64,000 nt of DNA from CAYJLA01 sp964371305 (GCA_964371305.1 CAYJLA010000004.1:1-64000), one strand, 5' to 3'; positions 37,193-46,004 are shown, counted from the stretch's first letter. Notes: a model not told the origin generated them from the sequence alone. A program made the numbers and translations.

Positions 37193-37216
37193 TAAAAAGG
37201 CGTCAATTCAACGCCT
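37193..37216 (-). terminator. Terminator after pnp
   Basis: Stem AGGCGT/ACGCCT with a 7-base loop and a following T-run on the minus strand, 15 nt after the pnp stop. Confidence 0.75.
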
Positions 37217-37230
37217 AATTAATATATAAG

Positions 37231-39426
37231 TTATTTCTTATTAAATGGTTTTCTGCCTTTTCCACCAGTTCTTGCTGGTCTTTCAGGTCTTTCTACGTAT
37301 CCTTCAGGTTTTTCTAAATATTCTCTATGAGATACTTTTACTTTACCTTTTTCGTCTACTTCGCATACTTTTACTTTAAGCATATCGCCAACTTTAACAA
37401 CATCTTGAGCTTTTTCAATATAACCCCATCCAAGACGAGAAACGTGGCATAATCCATCAACAGGACCAAATAAGTTTACAAATGCACCATAGTCTTCAAC
37501 TCTAGTTACAACTCCTTCATATTCTTCACCAACTTGAGCTTCTTTAATTATACTTAAGATAATATCTTTCGCTTCATTAATTGTACTTCTGTTCATGTGA
37601 TATAAAGTTACTTGTCCTTCGTCATTTATGTCGATTTTTACTTTATCGCATCTATCGATAATATCGTTGATTACTTTACCGCCAGTGCCGATTACTTCTC
37701 TGATTTTTTCAGTTGGTATAGTGAATGTATCCATTTTTGGAGCATATGTTCCTACATCTTCTCTTGGTTCAGAAATCGCTTTTTCCATAGCAAATCTAAT
37801 TTCCTTACGAGCTGCATGAGCTTGAGCAAGAGCTTCTTTTAAGATATCTCTATTAATACCTTTGATTTTAATATCCATTTGAAGAGCAGTAATACCGTTT
37901 TTAGTACCTGCTACTTTAAAGTCCATATCACCGAAGTGATCTTCAAGACCTTGAATATCAGTCAATATAGTATAAGGGTGTTTTCCATCTAATGGTCCAG
38001 ATGTGATAAGACCCATAGCGATACCACTTACTAAGTTGCTTACTGGTACACCAGCAGCCATAAGTGACATACATCCAGCACAAATTGATGCTTGTGATGA
38101 TGATCCATTACTTTCTAATACTTCAGAGACGACCCTAATTGTATATGGGAACTCTTCTTTTGTTGGAAGTACATAAGATAACGCTCTTTCACCTAAGGCA
38201 CCATGACCAATTTCACGTCTACCTGGTGAACCCATTCTACCAACTTCGCCAACTGAATAAGGTNNNNNNNNNNAATTATAGTGAAGCATAAATCTTTTTG
38301 TATCTTCATCTGTTAAATTATCAATAATTTGTTCATCAGCTAATGGTCCAAGTGTTGTTACTGACATTACTTGAGTTTGTCCACGAGTGAACAATGCACT
38401 ACCATGAGTTCTTGGTAACAAATCGATTTGAGAATCAAGTGGTCTAATTTCGTCAACTTTTCTTGCATCAGGTCTGATTTTGTCTTCAGTGATTAATCTT
38501 CTTACTTCATCAGCAATCATCACTTCAAGAACATCATTAACTTCCATCATTGCACGTCTTTTAGCTTTATCATTTTCATATTCTTTTGCTTCAAATTCTG
38601 CAACGATTAAATCTCTTAATGCTTCTGTAGCATGTTGTCTTTCTAATTTATCGACAATAGCAATTGATTTGCACATATCTTTGTGTATTTTGCTATAAAT
38701 ATATTCTTTAACTTCTGCTGAAGCAACGAACAATTCAATTTCTCTTTTTTCTTTACCGACAGCTTTAATAATTTCTTTTTGGAATTCACATAACTCTTTA
38801 ATAGCTTCGTGTCCAAACATCAATGCATCAAGCATGTCTTCTTCAGTAACTTCTCTAGCACCTGCTTCAACCATGTTAATAGCATCCATACTACCAGCAA
38901 CTTGTAAATCTATATCACTTAATTTAGCTTCTTCTACAGTTGGATTAATAATTAATTTGCCATTTACTCTACCGACATTAACTCCAGCAATAGGGCCATC
39001 AAATGGAATATCACTTATTCCAAGTGCCAATGAACTACCAAACATTGCTGTCATTTCAGGAGTTGCATCTTGATCTACAGACATAACAGTATTAACAACT
39101 TGAACTTCATTTCTAAAACCTTCTGAGAACATAGGTCTAATTGGTCTATCAATTAATCTAGCAGTTAAAATAGCATGTTCACCTGCTCTACCTTCTCTTC
39201 TTAAAAATGATCCAGGTATTTTACCTACTGAATATTGTTTTTCTTCATAACCAACAGTTAATGGAAAGAAATCTCCTTCTTTTGGATTTTTTGATCCACA
39301 TACAGTTGATAATACAGCAGTTTCATTTAATCTTACAAGCACTGCTCCATCAGCTTGTTTAGCAATTTCACCAGTTTCAACAACAAGTTTTTTGCCTCTA
39401 AACATCAATTCAAATGTTTTCTTCAT
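37231..39426 (-). CDS. pnp: Polyribonucleotide nucleotidyltransferase (PNPase)
   Basis: About 730 aa from ATG 39424-39426 (GAGG ahead; the longer in-frame reading has no ribosome site). Two RNase PH domains are followed by KH ([21 protein letters not shown]) and S1 ([21 protein letters not shown]) domains and a basic tail. It degrades RNA 3' to 5' with phosphate. A 10-N gap (38264-38273) falls in HYN....PYSVGE; family conservation predicts Phe-Pro there. Position between rpsO and RNase J matches Bacillus. A 6-bp hairpin at 39458-39477 lies in its leader. Confidence 0.97.
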   Translation of the reverse strand: MKKTFELMFRGKKLVVETGEIAKQADGAVLVRLNETAVLSTVCGSKNPKEGDFFPLTVGYEEKQYSVGKIPGSFLRREGRAGEHAILTARLIDRPIRPMFSEGFRNEVQVVNTVMSVDQDATPEMTAMFGSSLALGISDIPFDGPIAGVNVGRVNGKLIINPTVEEAKLSDIDLQVAGSMDAINMVEAGAREVTEEDMLDALMFGHEAIKELCEFQKEIIKAVGKEKREIELFVASAEVKEYIYSKIHKDMCKSIAIVDKLERQHATEALRDLIVAEFEAKEYENDKAKRRAMMEVNDVLEVMIADEVRRLITEDKIRPDARKVDEIRPLDSQIDLLPRTHGSALFTRGQTQVMSVTTLGPLADEQIIDNLTDEDTKRFMLHYNXXXXPYSVGEVGRMGSPGRREIGHGALGERALSYVLPTKEEFPYTIRVVSEVLESNGSSSQASICAGCMSLMAAGVPVSNLVSGIAMGLITSGPLDGKHPYTILTDIQGLEDHFGDMDFKVAGTKNGITALQMDIKIKGINRDILKEALAQAHAARKEIRFAMEKAISEPREDVGTYAPKMDTFTIPTEKIREVIGTGGKVINDIIDRCDKVKIDINDEGQVTLYHMNRSTINEAKDIILSIIKEAQVGEEYEGVVTRVEDYGAFVNLFGPVDGLCHVSRLGWGYIEKAQDVVKVGDMLKVKVCEVDEKGKVKVSHREYLEKPEGYVERPERPARTGGKGRKPFNKK
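38264..38273. other. Assembly gap (10 N)
   Basis: Ten undetermined bases inside pnp. PNPases read HYNFPPYSVGE or close variants here, which needs only 4 bases at this spot, so the run of N is probably a placeholder about 6 bases too long. Because 6 is a multiple of 3, the frame is kept by chance. Confidence 0.9.
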
Positions 39427-39551
39427 GTTTTTTCCTCTTTTAGTGGGTTCGACTCCAAAGTGTAATATCACACACTTAAAACCCTTTTATTTCTGATATA
39501 TTCGTATCTCTAATATTATATTTATAATATAATCAAAAGTCCATTAATTAA

Positions 39552-39587
39552 TAAAATAAAAAGTGAGCAACAAAATATTACCCACTT
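39552..39587 (-). terminator. Terminator after starch-binding protein 1
   Basis: A 10-bp stem (39561-39570 with 39578-39587, including two G-U pairs) and a T-rich tail on the minus strand, 20 nt after the stop codon of the gene at 39608-40768. Confidence 0.75.
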
Positions 39588-39607
39588 CTTTAAAAAATAT
39601 TTAATAA

Positions 39608-40768
39608 TTAATTATATTTTTTCTTCTTAGAATTCATGTAATAGAATCCAACAACACCAGCACCTAATAAGATACTAGCTATGATTACAATAACAATGTT
39701 CATTTCTGACACACTGCCAAATATGTTATTAATTGAAACTTCAGTTGGTGTTGATTGTGCAATCAAATAAGAAATGCTAGAACCAATATTTACGCCTGTA
39801 TTATCATCAGTTGCATTTACTTCATTTTTTATAACCTCATCTAAAGCATTGTAGTCGCTCAAAATTGAATTTAATGTTGCGCTATTTGCACTATCTAGCA
39901 ACCAACAAATTGAATCATTTTCATCACGAGCAACAGTATCAAACATATCAACGAATTCAAATCCTTTAGTATATAAAGTTAAATCTACCAATTCTATGTG
40001 TCTTTTACTAGCTGTACTTGTAGAAAGAACATGAATAATGTTAGTCATTTCAGTTATTTCTAATGATTGACTTTCACTTGAACCAGTCGCACCATTGGCT
40101 ACAATAACGTTCTGCGGCGTGAATGGAACTTGTCCTGTAAACTGCAAATAATTTCTTCCACCTAACTTTCTTACTTCCGTTTCTAAAGAATAACCTGGCC
40201 ATTTAGTCCCTAAACCTGAATCATGCCATAGATGAAGTTTAGGTGAAGTCCAAGTTGTAGGAACATCAACAATAAAGTTAACGTCAGTAGGCATAGAAGC
40301 ATGTACTCTAGTTTCTCCACCATTCCAGCCATAAACCTCTATGATATTATGCACGGCTGTATTTATAGGTTTTCCGGTCCATTCGTTAGTTACTGTAGTG
40401 CTAAATTTGTGCGATCTAACAAAAATATAATTTTCAAAACGATCATCCACATTTTCAAACACTACAACATTATTAGAACCTAATGTTGTGCTATAAGAAA
40501 GAAGTTGACCAGGCCAATCAGTATCATGTTCAGGTGAACCGCCCCACATATGCAAACGGTAATCAACATTATTTCTATCATTATCTTCAAAATTCAAAAT
40601 GACATAAATATCTCGCTCTGTCGCAGCTTCCTTTTTTTCAACTTCTATATTTTCTTTTACTTCAGCTACAGATTCGGTTGATACTGCACTCGAACTATTT
40701 AAAAGAGAGAAAGAAAAAAGAGATACTAATAATGTTGGTAAAACTGCCAATTTTAATAATCTTTTCAT
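39608..40768 (-). CDS. Membrane-anchored starch-binding protein 1 (two CBM26-like modules)
   Basis: 386 aa. It has a signal peptide (1 to about 28), then two modules resembling CBM26 starch-binding domains: module 1 about 52-125 with LHMWGG (72-77) and DWPG (84-87), and module 2 about 162-230 with LHLW (178-181) and KWPG (189-192). A third module (about 255-345) contains ICWLLD and is shared only with its paralogue in this window. A membrane helix (about 357-377) and basic tail end the protein. No catalytic domain. AAGGAGG precedes ATG by 7 nt; a cre site overlaps the -35 box. It probably holds starch at the cell surface for other enzymes. Confidence 0.75.
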   Translation of the reverse strand: MKRLLKLAVLPTLLVSLFSFSLLNSSSAVSTESVAEVKENIEVEKKEAATERDIYVILNFEDNDRNNVDYRLHMWGGSPEHDTDWPGQLLSYSTTLGSNNVVVFENVDDRFENYIFVRSHKFSTTVTNEWTGKPINTAVHNIIEVYGWNGGETRVHASMPTDVNFIVDVPTTWTSPKLHLWHDSGLGTKWPGYSLETEVRKLGGRNYLQFTGQVPFTPQNVIVANGATGSSESQSLEITEMTNIIHVLSTSTASKRHIELVDLTLYTKGFEFVDMFDTVARDENDSICWLLDSANSATLNSILSDYNALDEVIKNEVNATDDNTGVNIGSSISYLIAQSTPTEVSINNIFGSVSEMNIVIVIIASILLGAGVVGFYYMNSKKKKYN

Positions 40769-40799
40769 AGATTACCTCCTTTTTTATATTAATAATAAT

Positions 40800-40828
40800 A
40801 TTATTCCACATTTTGTAAGCGGTTGCAA
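40800..40828 (-). promoter_or_regulatory. Promoter with overlapping cre, starch-binding protein 1
   Basis: Minus-strand -35 TTGCAA (40823-40828), 17-bp spacer, -10 AATAAT (40800-40805). The cre site (40814-40827, TGTAAGCGGTTGCA on the plus strand) covers the -35 box and upper spacer, the position for repression by a CcpA-like protein. Confidence 0.65.
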
Positions 40829-40850
40829 GAGTGACTTTGACAATAAAAAT

Positions 40851-40876
40851 AAAAAAAGGGCACAATTGCCCTTTAA
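40851..40876 (-). terminator. Terminator after rpsO
   Basis: Stem AAAGGGCA/TGCCCTTT with a 4-base loop and seven Ts on the minus strand, just past the rpsO stop. It ends the ribF-to-rpsO direction of transcription before the starch-binding gene. Confidence 0.9.
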
Positions 40877-40887
40877 TAAATTTTATC

Positions 40888-41157
40888 TTATTTTCTAATT
40901 CCAAGTTTTGCAATTAAAGCTAAGTATGACTCACGATTAGTTCTTATTAAGTAATCAAGTAATCCTCTACGTTGACCAACAAGAATTAATAAACCTCTAC
41001 GTGCACCTTGATCTTTGTGGTGAACTTTGAGGTGAGCTGTAAGTTCATTAATACGTTTAGTGATTAATGCGATTTGGACTTCTGTTGAACCAGTGTCTTT
41101 AGCGTTTAATCCATGTTCACTAATGATAGTAGCTTTTTGTTCTTTTCTCAATGCCAT
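40888..41157 (-). CDS. rpsO: 30S ribosomal protein S15
   Basis: 89 aa, full length: [26 protein letters not shown] and the [25 protein letters not shown] core that binds 16S rRNA. AGGGAGG lies 9 nt before ATG. The 110-nt gap to ribF can form several small hairpins and could be a leader for autoregulation. Order truB-ribF-rpsO-pnp is as in Bacillus, except that a starch-binding gene is inserted before pnp. Confidence 0.98.
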   Translation of the reverse strand: MALRKEQKATIISEHGLNAKDTGSTEVQIALITKRINELTAHLKVHHKDQGARRGLLILVGQRRGLLDYLIRTNRESYLALIAKLGIRK

Positions 41158-41267
41158 TGTCTTTTCCTCCCTATGTTATTCTTAACTAAATCCATGAATA
41201 TCGTCGGAAGTCTCGATAATCTTAGAAATAGTCGCTATTTAGATAATATATCAAATCATTGATATTA
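41158..41267 (-). promoter_or_regulatory. rpsO leader with small hairpins
   Basis: The 110-nt gap between ribF and rpsO can fold into a 6-bp stem with a triloop (41227-41241) and a 6-bp stem with loop ATCA (about 41250-41265). S15 is known to repress its own mRNA in several bacteria by binding leader structures. I see no diagnostic match, so this is a candidate only. Confidence 0.25.
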
Positions 41268-42179
41268 TCAACAACAATTGTTTTTAAGTTTAATCATGAA
41301 TTTTTTTGCATACTTAATATCGTTCTCGATTTGTTTTAGTAACTCATCGAAAGAAGAGAATTTTTTTTCATCTCTAATAAACTCTATAAACTCTAAACAA
41401 ACATTTTTTTTATAAATATTACCGTCAAAATTTAATATAAACGATTCAATTGTAGGCGTATTTAATTCGTTAACGGTTGGATGAACACCAATATTTGTCA
41501 TTGCATAGTAAGACTGATTGTCAAAAAATATTTTTGTCAAATATACACCATTTTTCGGCAAAACATAATTGTCGAGTAAATCGATGTTTGCTGTTGGTAA
41601 ATTATGTTTAGACCCATATCCAAATCCTTCAACGACTTTACCTTTTATAAGATAATTTCTATTAAGTAATTTTTTTGCATAATTAAAATTTGCATTTTCG
41701 ATACTTTTTTTAATATCACTACTGGATATTTTCACGCCACGTTCATTATTGATAAAATCTACAACTTCAACATCATAAAACTTTTTCAATGTTTCAACAT
41801 TACCAATTCTATCTTTACCAAATGCATAATCTTTACCTACATATATTTTATTAATATTTATCAATCTCAAATATTGGCTTATAAATTCTTCAGGGTTTAG
41901 CGATAGAAATTCAAGTTTTAAATCGATCAAAAAAACATAATCCACGCCCATATTTTTTAAAATGTTTATTTTGTCATTAATATCAATCAACATAGTTTTT
42001 TTATAACTTAAATATTTTCCTATATGACCGTTTAACAAAATAACACCATTTTTTTCTTTAGTTTGGCTCGATAAATTGATCAAATATGTATGTCCTATAT
42101 GCAAACTATCAAAATTTCCTAGACAAATATTCACTTTGTCGAATATCAGTTCTCTTTTTGATAAATTAATTACCTTCAT
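41268..42179 (-). CDS. ribF: Bifunctional riboflavin kinase/FAD synthetase
   Basis: 303 aa. The N-terminal nucleotidyltransferase begins at ICLGNFDSLHIGHTYLI (the GxFDxxHxGH motif) and includes YVGKDYAFGKDRIGN. The C-terminal riboflavin kinase carries LPTANID and GVYLTKI, then TNIGVHPTVN. It makes FMN and FAD. The start is adjacent to the truB stop (same base), so the two are coupled. Confidence 0.95.
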   Translation of the reverse strand: MKVINLSKRELIFDKVNICLGNFDSLHIGHTYLINLSSQTKEKNGVILLNGHIGKYLSYKKTMLIDINDKINILKNMGVDYVFLIDLKLEFLSLNPEEFISQYLRLININKIYVGKDYAFGKDRIGNVETLKKFYDVEVVDFINNERGVKISSSDIKKSIENANFNYAKKLLNRNYLIKGKVVEGFGYGSKHNLPTANIDLLDNYVLPKNGVYLTKIFFDNQSYYAMTNIGVHPTVNELNTPTIESFILNFDGNIYKKNVCLEFIEFIRDEKKFSSFDELLKQIENDIKYAKKFMIKLKNNCC

Positions 42180-43024
42180 TAAAATAAACCTCTTTTAGAT
42201 TTAAATACATTATTTTCTTCTCTTTCGTAAATCGCCACTAAATCTTCATCACTGACTAAGCAAACTTCATCAAATAAAGTTTCAAAAACTAGTCTTTTTC
42301 CAACTTTGGCCTTTTCAACTTCTTCATCATTAATTTTAATTAAATTCATGTGTGAAACTAACTCAAAAGGCGTTACTACTTTTTCAATATCAAATTCTTT
42401 AATCTTTACAGAATCTTGTATATCAAAATTATTAATCCTTTCTCTAGTTAAACCGATCAAATGTCCACACGTTCCTAATTTTTTTGCTATATCACTTCCA
42501 AGAGTTCGAATGTAAGTCCCTTTTGATACTGTCGTCTTGAAAGTTATCAAGTCGTTAGAATATGAGATTAATTCAATGTCAAATATTTCAATCTTTCGTG
42601 ACTTTCTTTCAATCTCAATACCTTCTCTTGCGTACTTATATAGTTCTTTACCTTCGTATTTTAATGCTGAATACATCGGCGGGATTTGTTCACTAACGCC
42701 TGTAAATGAATCTAACACTTTTACTATTTCATCTTTCCTATATAACTTAGTTGGACATTTCATCACTTCTTCTCCATCGCAATCAAGTGTAGTTGTTGAA
42801 GAACCCAGTTGCAATGTAGCTATATATGTTTTATTTGCAGACTCTAAGTATGGTACTAGCTTAGTTGATTTGTTTACCAAAACAATTAGTAAACCCTCAG
42901 CAAAAGGATCTAATGTTCCAATATGTCCAACTTTCTTACTTCCTATTTTTTTAGAAATGATATTTACAATATCTCTACTTGTAAATCCTTTTTCTTTATA
43001 TATCAAAAAACCACCATTTATCAT
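42179..43024 (-). CDS. truB: tRNA pseudouridine-55 synthase TruB
   Basis: 281 aa. Motifs: GFLIYKEKGFTSRDIVN, HIGTLDPFAEGLL with the catalytic Asp, and SKGTYIRTLGSDIAKKLG. It makes pseudouridine 55 in the T-loop of tRNAs. There is no Shine-Dalgarno: TATAAT (43031-43036) ends 6 nt before ATG and touches the T-tract of the upstream gene's terminator. truB therefore seems to have its own leaderless promoter, although in Bacillus it is cotranscribed with rbfA. Confidence 0.95.
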   Translation of the reverse strand: MINGGFLIYKEKGFTSRDIVNIISKKIGSKKVGHIGTLDPFAEGLLIVLVNKSTKLVPYLESANKTYIATLQLGSSTTTLDCDGEEVMKCPTKLYRKDEIVKVLDSFTGVSEQIPPMYSALKYEGKELYKYAREGIEIERKSRKIEIFDIELISYSNDLITFKTTVSKGTYIRTLGSDIAKKLGTCGHLIGLTRERINNFDIQDSVKIKEFDIEKVVTPFELVSHMNLIKINDEEVEKAKVGKRLVFETLFDEVCLVSDEDLVAIYEREENNVFKSKRGLF

Positions 43025-43030
43025 AAAATT

Positions 43031-43036
43031 ATTATA
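43031..43036 (-). promoter_or_regulatory. -10 box six nt before ATG (truB)
   Basis: A perfect TATAAT on the minus strand, 6 nt before the ATG at 43022-43024. It begins right after the terminator T-run of the upstream starch-binding gene. Confidence 0.55.
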
Positions 43037-43068
43037 ACAAAAAAAGGCACCGAAGTGCCTTTTTATTT
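43037..43068. terminator. Terminator after starch-binding protein 2
   Basis: Stem AAAGGCAC/GTGCCTTT (43043-43050 with 43055-43062) with a TTCG tetraloop on the minus strand and T-runs on both sides. It lies 14 nt past the stop of the gene at 43082-44296. Confidence 0.9.
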
Positions 43069-43081
43069 TTATAGAATTAAC

Positions 43082-44296
43082 TTATCTTTTGGCTCTTTTT
43101 TTATTTAATACCAAGAATACGCCAGCCGCTAAGAGAGAAAATGCAATAATAGCAACAGGAATAATCATAGAATCTATGATTGGAGTAAATAAATTACTAC
43201 CAGTAGAAGTTGGTGCATTACCGACTAAAACCGTCATAGTTTGTCCAATAGTTACAGGATCTAATCCATCTGGTGTATAATCTAACATTCCATCAACAAT
43301 CACCTTAATATCGCCGCTTAATTTAGAATAAGAATTTAAAAGTGGATTCAAAACAACTTCATCTGCTAAAACCCAGCAAATATCATTTGTATCGGCAGTA
43401 CGTGTAATTGCTCTAAATAAAGTTAAGAAATTAAGTGATTCAATTCTTGCTGTTGCATCATCAAATTCACTAGCATTGAACTTTTTATTGTCACCTGTCC
43501 CAGTTGATGTTGATAATACTTCTACAAATGTACTTACACTAGTAATATCGATATCTTTACTTTGCTGAGTTGTTGTACCTGTTTTTTCAGAAATAATAAT
43601 ATCGGTTGGCGTAAAGTTTAAGTCACCAGTGAATCTCATAATTCTTCCATCGGTTTCATAAATGTTTTCAGTTACTTCGGTCATAGTTTCTCCTGGCCAA
43701 GCTGTACTTAAACCACCAAGACTTCCTGTAGTCATTGCCCAAGCGTGCATTGATACCGTTCCATCAAATGTTGCTGGAACTTCGGCATATATATCAACTG
43801 TAGAAGAAAGCGTTGTTCTAGTTTCGCAATTTGACCATTCATTATTTACGAACATATTAAATTTTTTAAGATCGATGGCGTTTGAATCGTAATAATCCCA
43901 TCTGTTCCAGTAGTCGCCTCCTATAGATCCTGGAAATGATGTTGAACCAGTCTTATATCTACTAATAATGATATTAGTATTTGATAAACTAGCATCTTCA
44001 ATAACTAGTTGATTAGATGCATTCCCTGTGCTAGCCACAAATTTTGTTCCAGGCCATGCTGTATCATCAGTAGTTGCGCCGCCCCACATGTGAATGTAGT
44101 AATCTGCGTCGCCTGAACCCCATGTATCTCCTAAAACAAGATATAAATCCCCAGTATCGCCAGTTGCTTCTCTTTTTGTTTCTACTACATCTAAAATTTC
44201 TATATTGCTTGTTGTAGAAACGTTTGTGTTATTACCTAACCCTACTAAACTTAACATGAGCGCAGGTAAAACTAAAAATTTTAACATTTTTTTCAT
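43082..44296 (-). CDS. Membrane-anchored starch-binding protein 2 (two CBM26-like modules)
   Basis: 404 aa, a paralogue of the protein at 39608-40768 with the same order of parts. These are a signal peptide (1 to about 25), module 1 with YYIHMWGG (about 66-73) and AWPG, module 2 with HAWAMTTG and AWPGETM, the shared module with ICWVLAD, a C-terminal membrane helix and a basic NKKRAKR tail. The W-x(n)-WPG spacing is that of CBM26 starch-binding domains. No catalytic residues. TAGGAG lies 8 nt before ATG. The promoter carries a full-consensus cre site over its -35 box. Inserted between rbfA and truB in an otherwise Bacillus-like order. Confidence 0.75.
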   Translation of the reverse strand: MKKMLKFLVLPALMLSLVGLGNNTNVSTTSNIEILDVVETKREATGDTGDLYLVLGDTWGSGDADYYIHMWGGATTDDTAWPGTKFVASTGNASNQLVIEDASLSNTNIIISRYKTGSTSFPGSIGGDYWNRWDYYDSNAIDLKKFNMFVNNEWSNCETRTTLSSTVDIYAEVPATFDGTVSMHAWAMTTGSLGGLSTAWPGETMTEVTENIYETDGRIMRFTGDLNFTPTDIIISEKTGTTTQQSKDIDITSVSTFVEVLSTSTGTGDNKKFNASEFDDATARIESLNFLTLFRAITRTADTNDICWVLADEVVLNPLLNSYSKLSGDIKVIVDGMLDYTPDGLDPVTIGQTMTVLVGNAPTSTGSNLFTPIIDSMIIPVAIIAFSLLAAGVFLVLNKKRAKR

Positions 44297-44317
44297 TTTT
44301 TAAACTCCTATGGAAAA

Positions 44318-44346
44318 ATTATGACAAATAATGTAAGCGTTTGCAA
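44318..44346 (-). promoter_or_regulatory. Promoter with overlapping cre, starch-binding protein 2
   Basis: Minus-strand -35 TTGCAA (44341-44346), 17-bp spacer, -10 CATAAT (44318-44323). The cre site TGTAAGCGTTTGCA (44332-44345, plus strand) covers the -35 box. Layout and spacing are the same as for the paralogue at 40800-40828. Confidence 0.7.
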
Positions 44347-44518
44347 GCATATTATGTGCAATTCATATAAAAAAATTACTTTAAAATTATAAAAATTATA
44401 CAATTTATTAATGTTAGATATGAATTCGGGTAAAATATATTGATATATACAACTTAATATGTAAAATACAACACTTTTTTCTACTGCTATTGTCTTTGTT
44501 TTTTAATAGAAAATATTA

Positions 44519-44524
44519 TAAAAT
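44519..44524 (+). promoter_or_regulatory. -10 box six nt before ATG (TtcA-like gene)
   Basis: TAAAAT (or TATAAA two bases earlier) followed by actaat and ATG at 44531. No Shine-Dalgarno sequence. Confidence 0.5.
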
Positions 44525-44530
44525 ACTAAT

Positions 44531-45673
44531 ATGAAATCCATAAGAAAAGTATTAGGTTTATTAAAGCAAGCTGACTCTGAATTTAACTTAATAAATAACG
44601 GTGATAGAATAGTTGTTGGTGTTTCTGGAGGCAAAGACTCAATGTTGTTGATATATGCATTGCATTTATACCGTTTTTATTCAAAAATTAACTACGAAAT
44701 CATTCCAGTTATATTGGATTTAGGGTTTGACGGTTTTGATTCTGTAAACATATCTAAATTTATATCTACACTAAAACTTGAACTAATTGTAGAAGATTCA
44801 CGTGAAGTTTATAAAGTGTTAAAAGAGCATCAAGTTGACAACAAGCACCTACCCTGTTCTATCTGCTCAAAAATGAAAAAAGCAGCAATAAATGATGTAG
44901 CCCGTAAACTAAACGCTAATAAAGTCGCGTTTGCACATCATATTGATGATGCAATCGAAACATTATTTATGAACCAAATATTTAACGCTAACCCAACTAC
45001 ATTCGCACCTAAAATGTTATTAGATAGATCTAATATTACATTTATTCGTCCATTAATATTTTTAGACGAACAAACAATCATAGATACAGTTAAACAGCTT
45101 GAATTACCTATTTTAAAATCTGGTTGCCCTGCAGATAAACATACGTCAAGAGAAGATATAAAGAAAATGCTAAAATGCATTAATAAAGATTTTATATATT
45201 CAAAAGATAATTTGATTACGATGTTTAAAAAGGATATGCAACCTGCATACTTTAATGGGTCTTTTGAATATAAATTAAACAATGAAGGACTATATTATAA
45301 AAAAGTTATTTCTTTTGAAGATCATAAAACATATTTAGAAATGTACAAACCTTTTGAAGATTATTTATCTGATAACCTCGACGGAAGAGATGAAACAATG
45401 CTTTATAGAGGTGAACCATATATAGTTTATTTAAACAATGGCCCTATCGGTATTTTTGAAATAATAGTTCGCAAAATAACTAAAGATATGAATGAATGTT
45501 CATCTATCGAATTGATTACTATTTCATTAGGTAAAACTGCACAAACTTTATTAACTAATCATTTATATAAAAAATATCAAAAGGAAATAAAAAACTTAAT
45601 ATTTTCTTGCACTTATATTACAGAAAAAGAAAAATCAGGAAAGGTATTCTTTCCTGATTTGACTCTAAGTTAG
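44531..45673 (+). CDS. TtcA-like PP-loop tRNA thiolation protein with extra C-terminal domain
   Basis: 380 aa. The ATP-binding PP-loop is SGGKDS (32-37). C109-x2-C112 (PCSICSKMKK) and C199 give the three cysteines that hold the Fe-S cluster in TtcA-type enzymes; AFAHHIDDAIETLFMN is also typical. TtcA makes 2-thiocytidine 32 in tRNA. About 135 residues after position 245 are not part of standard TtcA; I could not assign them, though a GNAT-like fold is conceivable from the YIVYLNNGPIGIFEI strand pattern. Lone plus-strand gene; its stop lies 4 nt from convergent rbfA. Confidence 0.75.
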   Translation: MKSIRKVLGLLKQADSEFNLINNGDRIVVGVSGGKDSMLLIYALHLYRFYSKINYEIIPVILDLGFDGFDSVNISKFISTLKLELIVEDSREVYKVLKEHQVDNKHLPCSICSKMKKAAINDVARKLNANKVAFAHHIDDAIETLFMNQIFNANPTTFAPKMLLDRSNITFIRPLIFLDEQTIIDTVKQLELPILKSGCPADKHTSREDIKKMLKCINKDFIYSKDNLITMFKKDMQPAYFNGSFEYKLNNEGLYYKKVISFEDHKTYLEMYKPFEDYLSDNLDGRDETMLYRGEPYIVYLNNGPIGIFEIIVRKITKDMNECSSIELITISLGKTAQTLLTNHLYKKYQKEIKNLIFSCTYITEKEKSGKVFFPDLTLS

Positions 45674-45677
45674 TAAT

Positions 45678-46004
45678 TTATTTTTTTAAAGCGTTTTCGA
45701 TTTTATCGATACTTTCAAACTTTTTATCTAGAACGAACACAATATCAGGTGTTTTATAAATATCTAGGGATTTAGACAAGCAACTTCTAATATAGCCTTT
45801 TGATTTATTTAACTCTTCAAGTGCCTGAGTTTGATATTTTACTCCTAAAAAGGAAACGTATACTTTAGCGTATGAAAAATCATGGATTACATCGATTTCA
45901 TTAATTGAAACTAATCCAACTTTAGAACTACTTATTTCTCTTTGGATTATTTCACTTAAATTTTTACGAATAATCGCTTTAACTCTTTCCTTTCGGTCAG
46001 CCAT
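45678..46004 (-). CDS. rbfA: Ribosome-binding factor A
   Basis: 108 aa starting [20 protein letters not shown], the usual RbfA beginning. GGAG precedes this ATG, and a longer reading from 46031 adds nine unlikely residues inside infB. KH-like fold; it assists late 16S rRNA maturation. The ATG overlaps the infB stop (TAATG). Last gene of rimP-nusA-ylxR-infB-rbfA. Confidence 0.95.
   Translation of the reverse strand: MADRKERVKAIIRKNLSEIIQREISSSKVGLVSINEIDVIHDFSYAKVYVSFLGVKYQTQALEELNKSKGYIRSCLSKSLDIYKTPDIVFVLDKKFESIDKIENALKK

Noticed and set aside
39608..44296. LPXTG-type wall anchoring of the starch-binding proteins
   Set aside because: No LPXTG or similar motif precedes the C-terminal helix; the helix and basic tail fit plain membrane anchoring.
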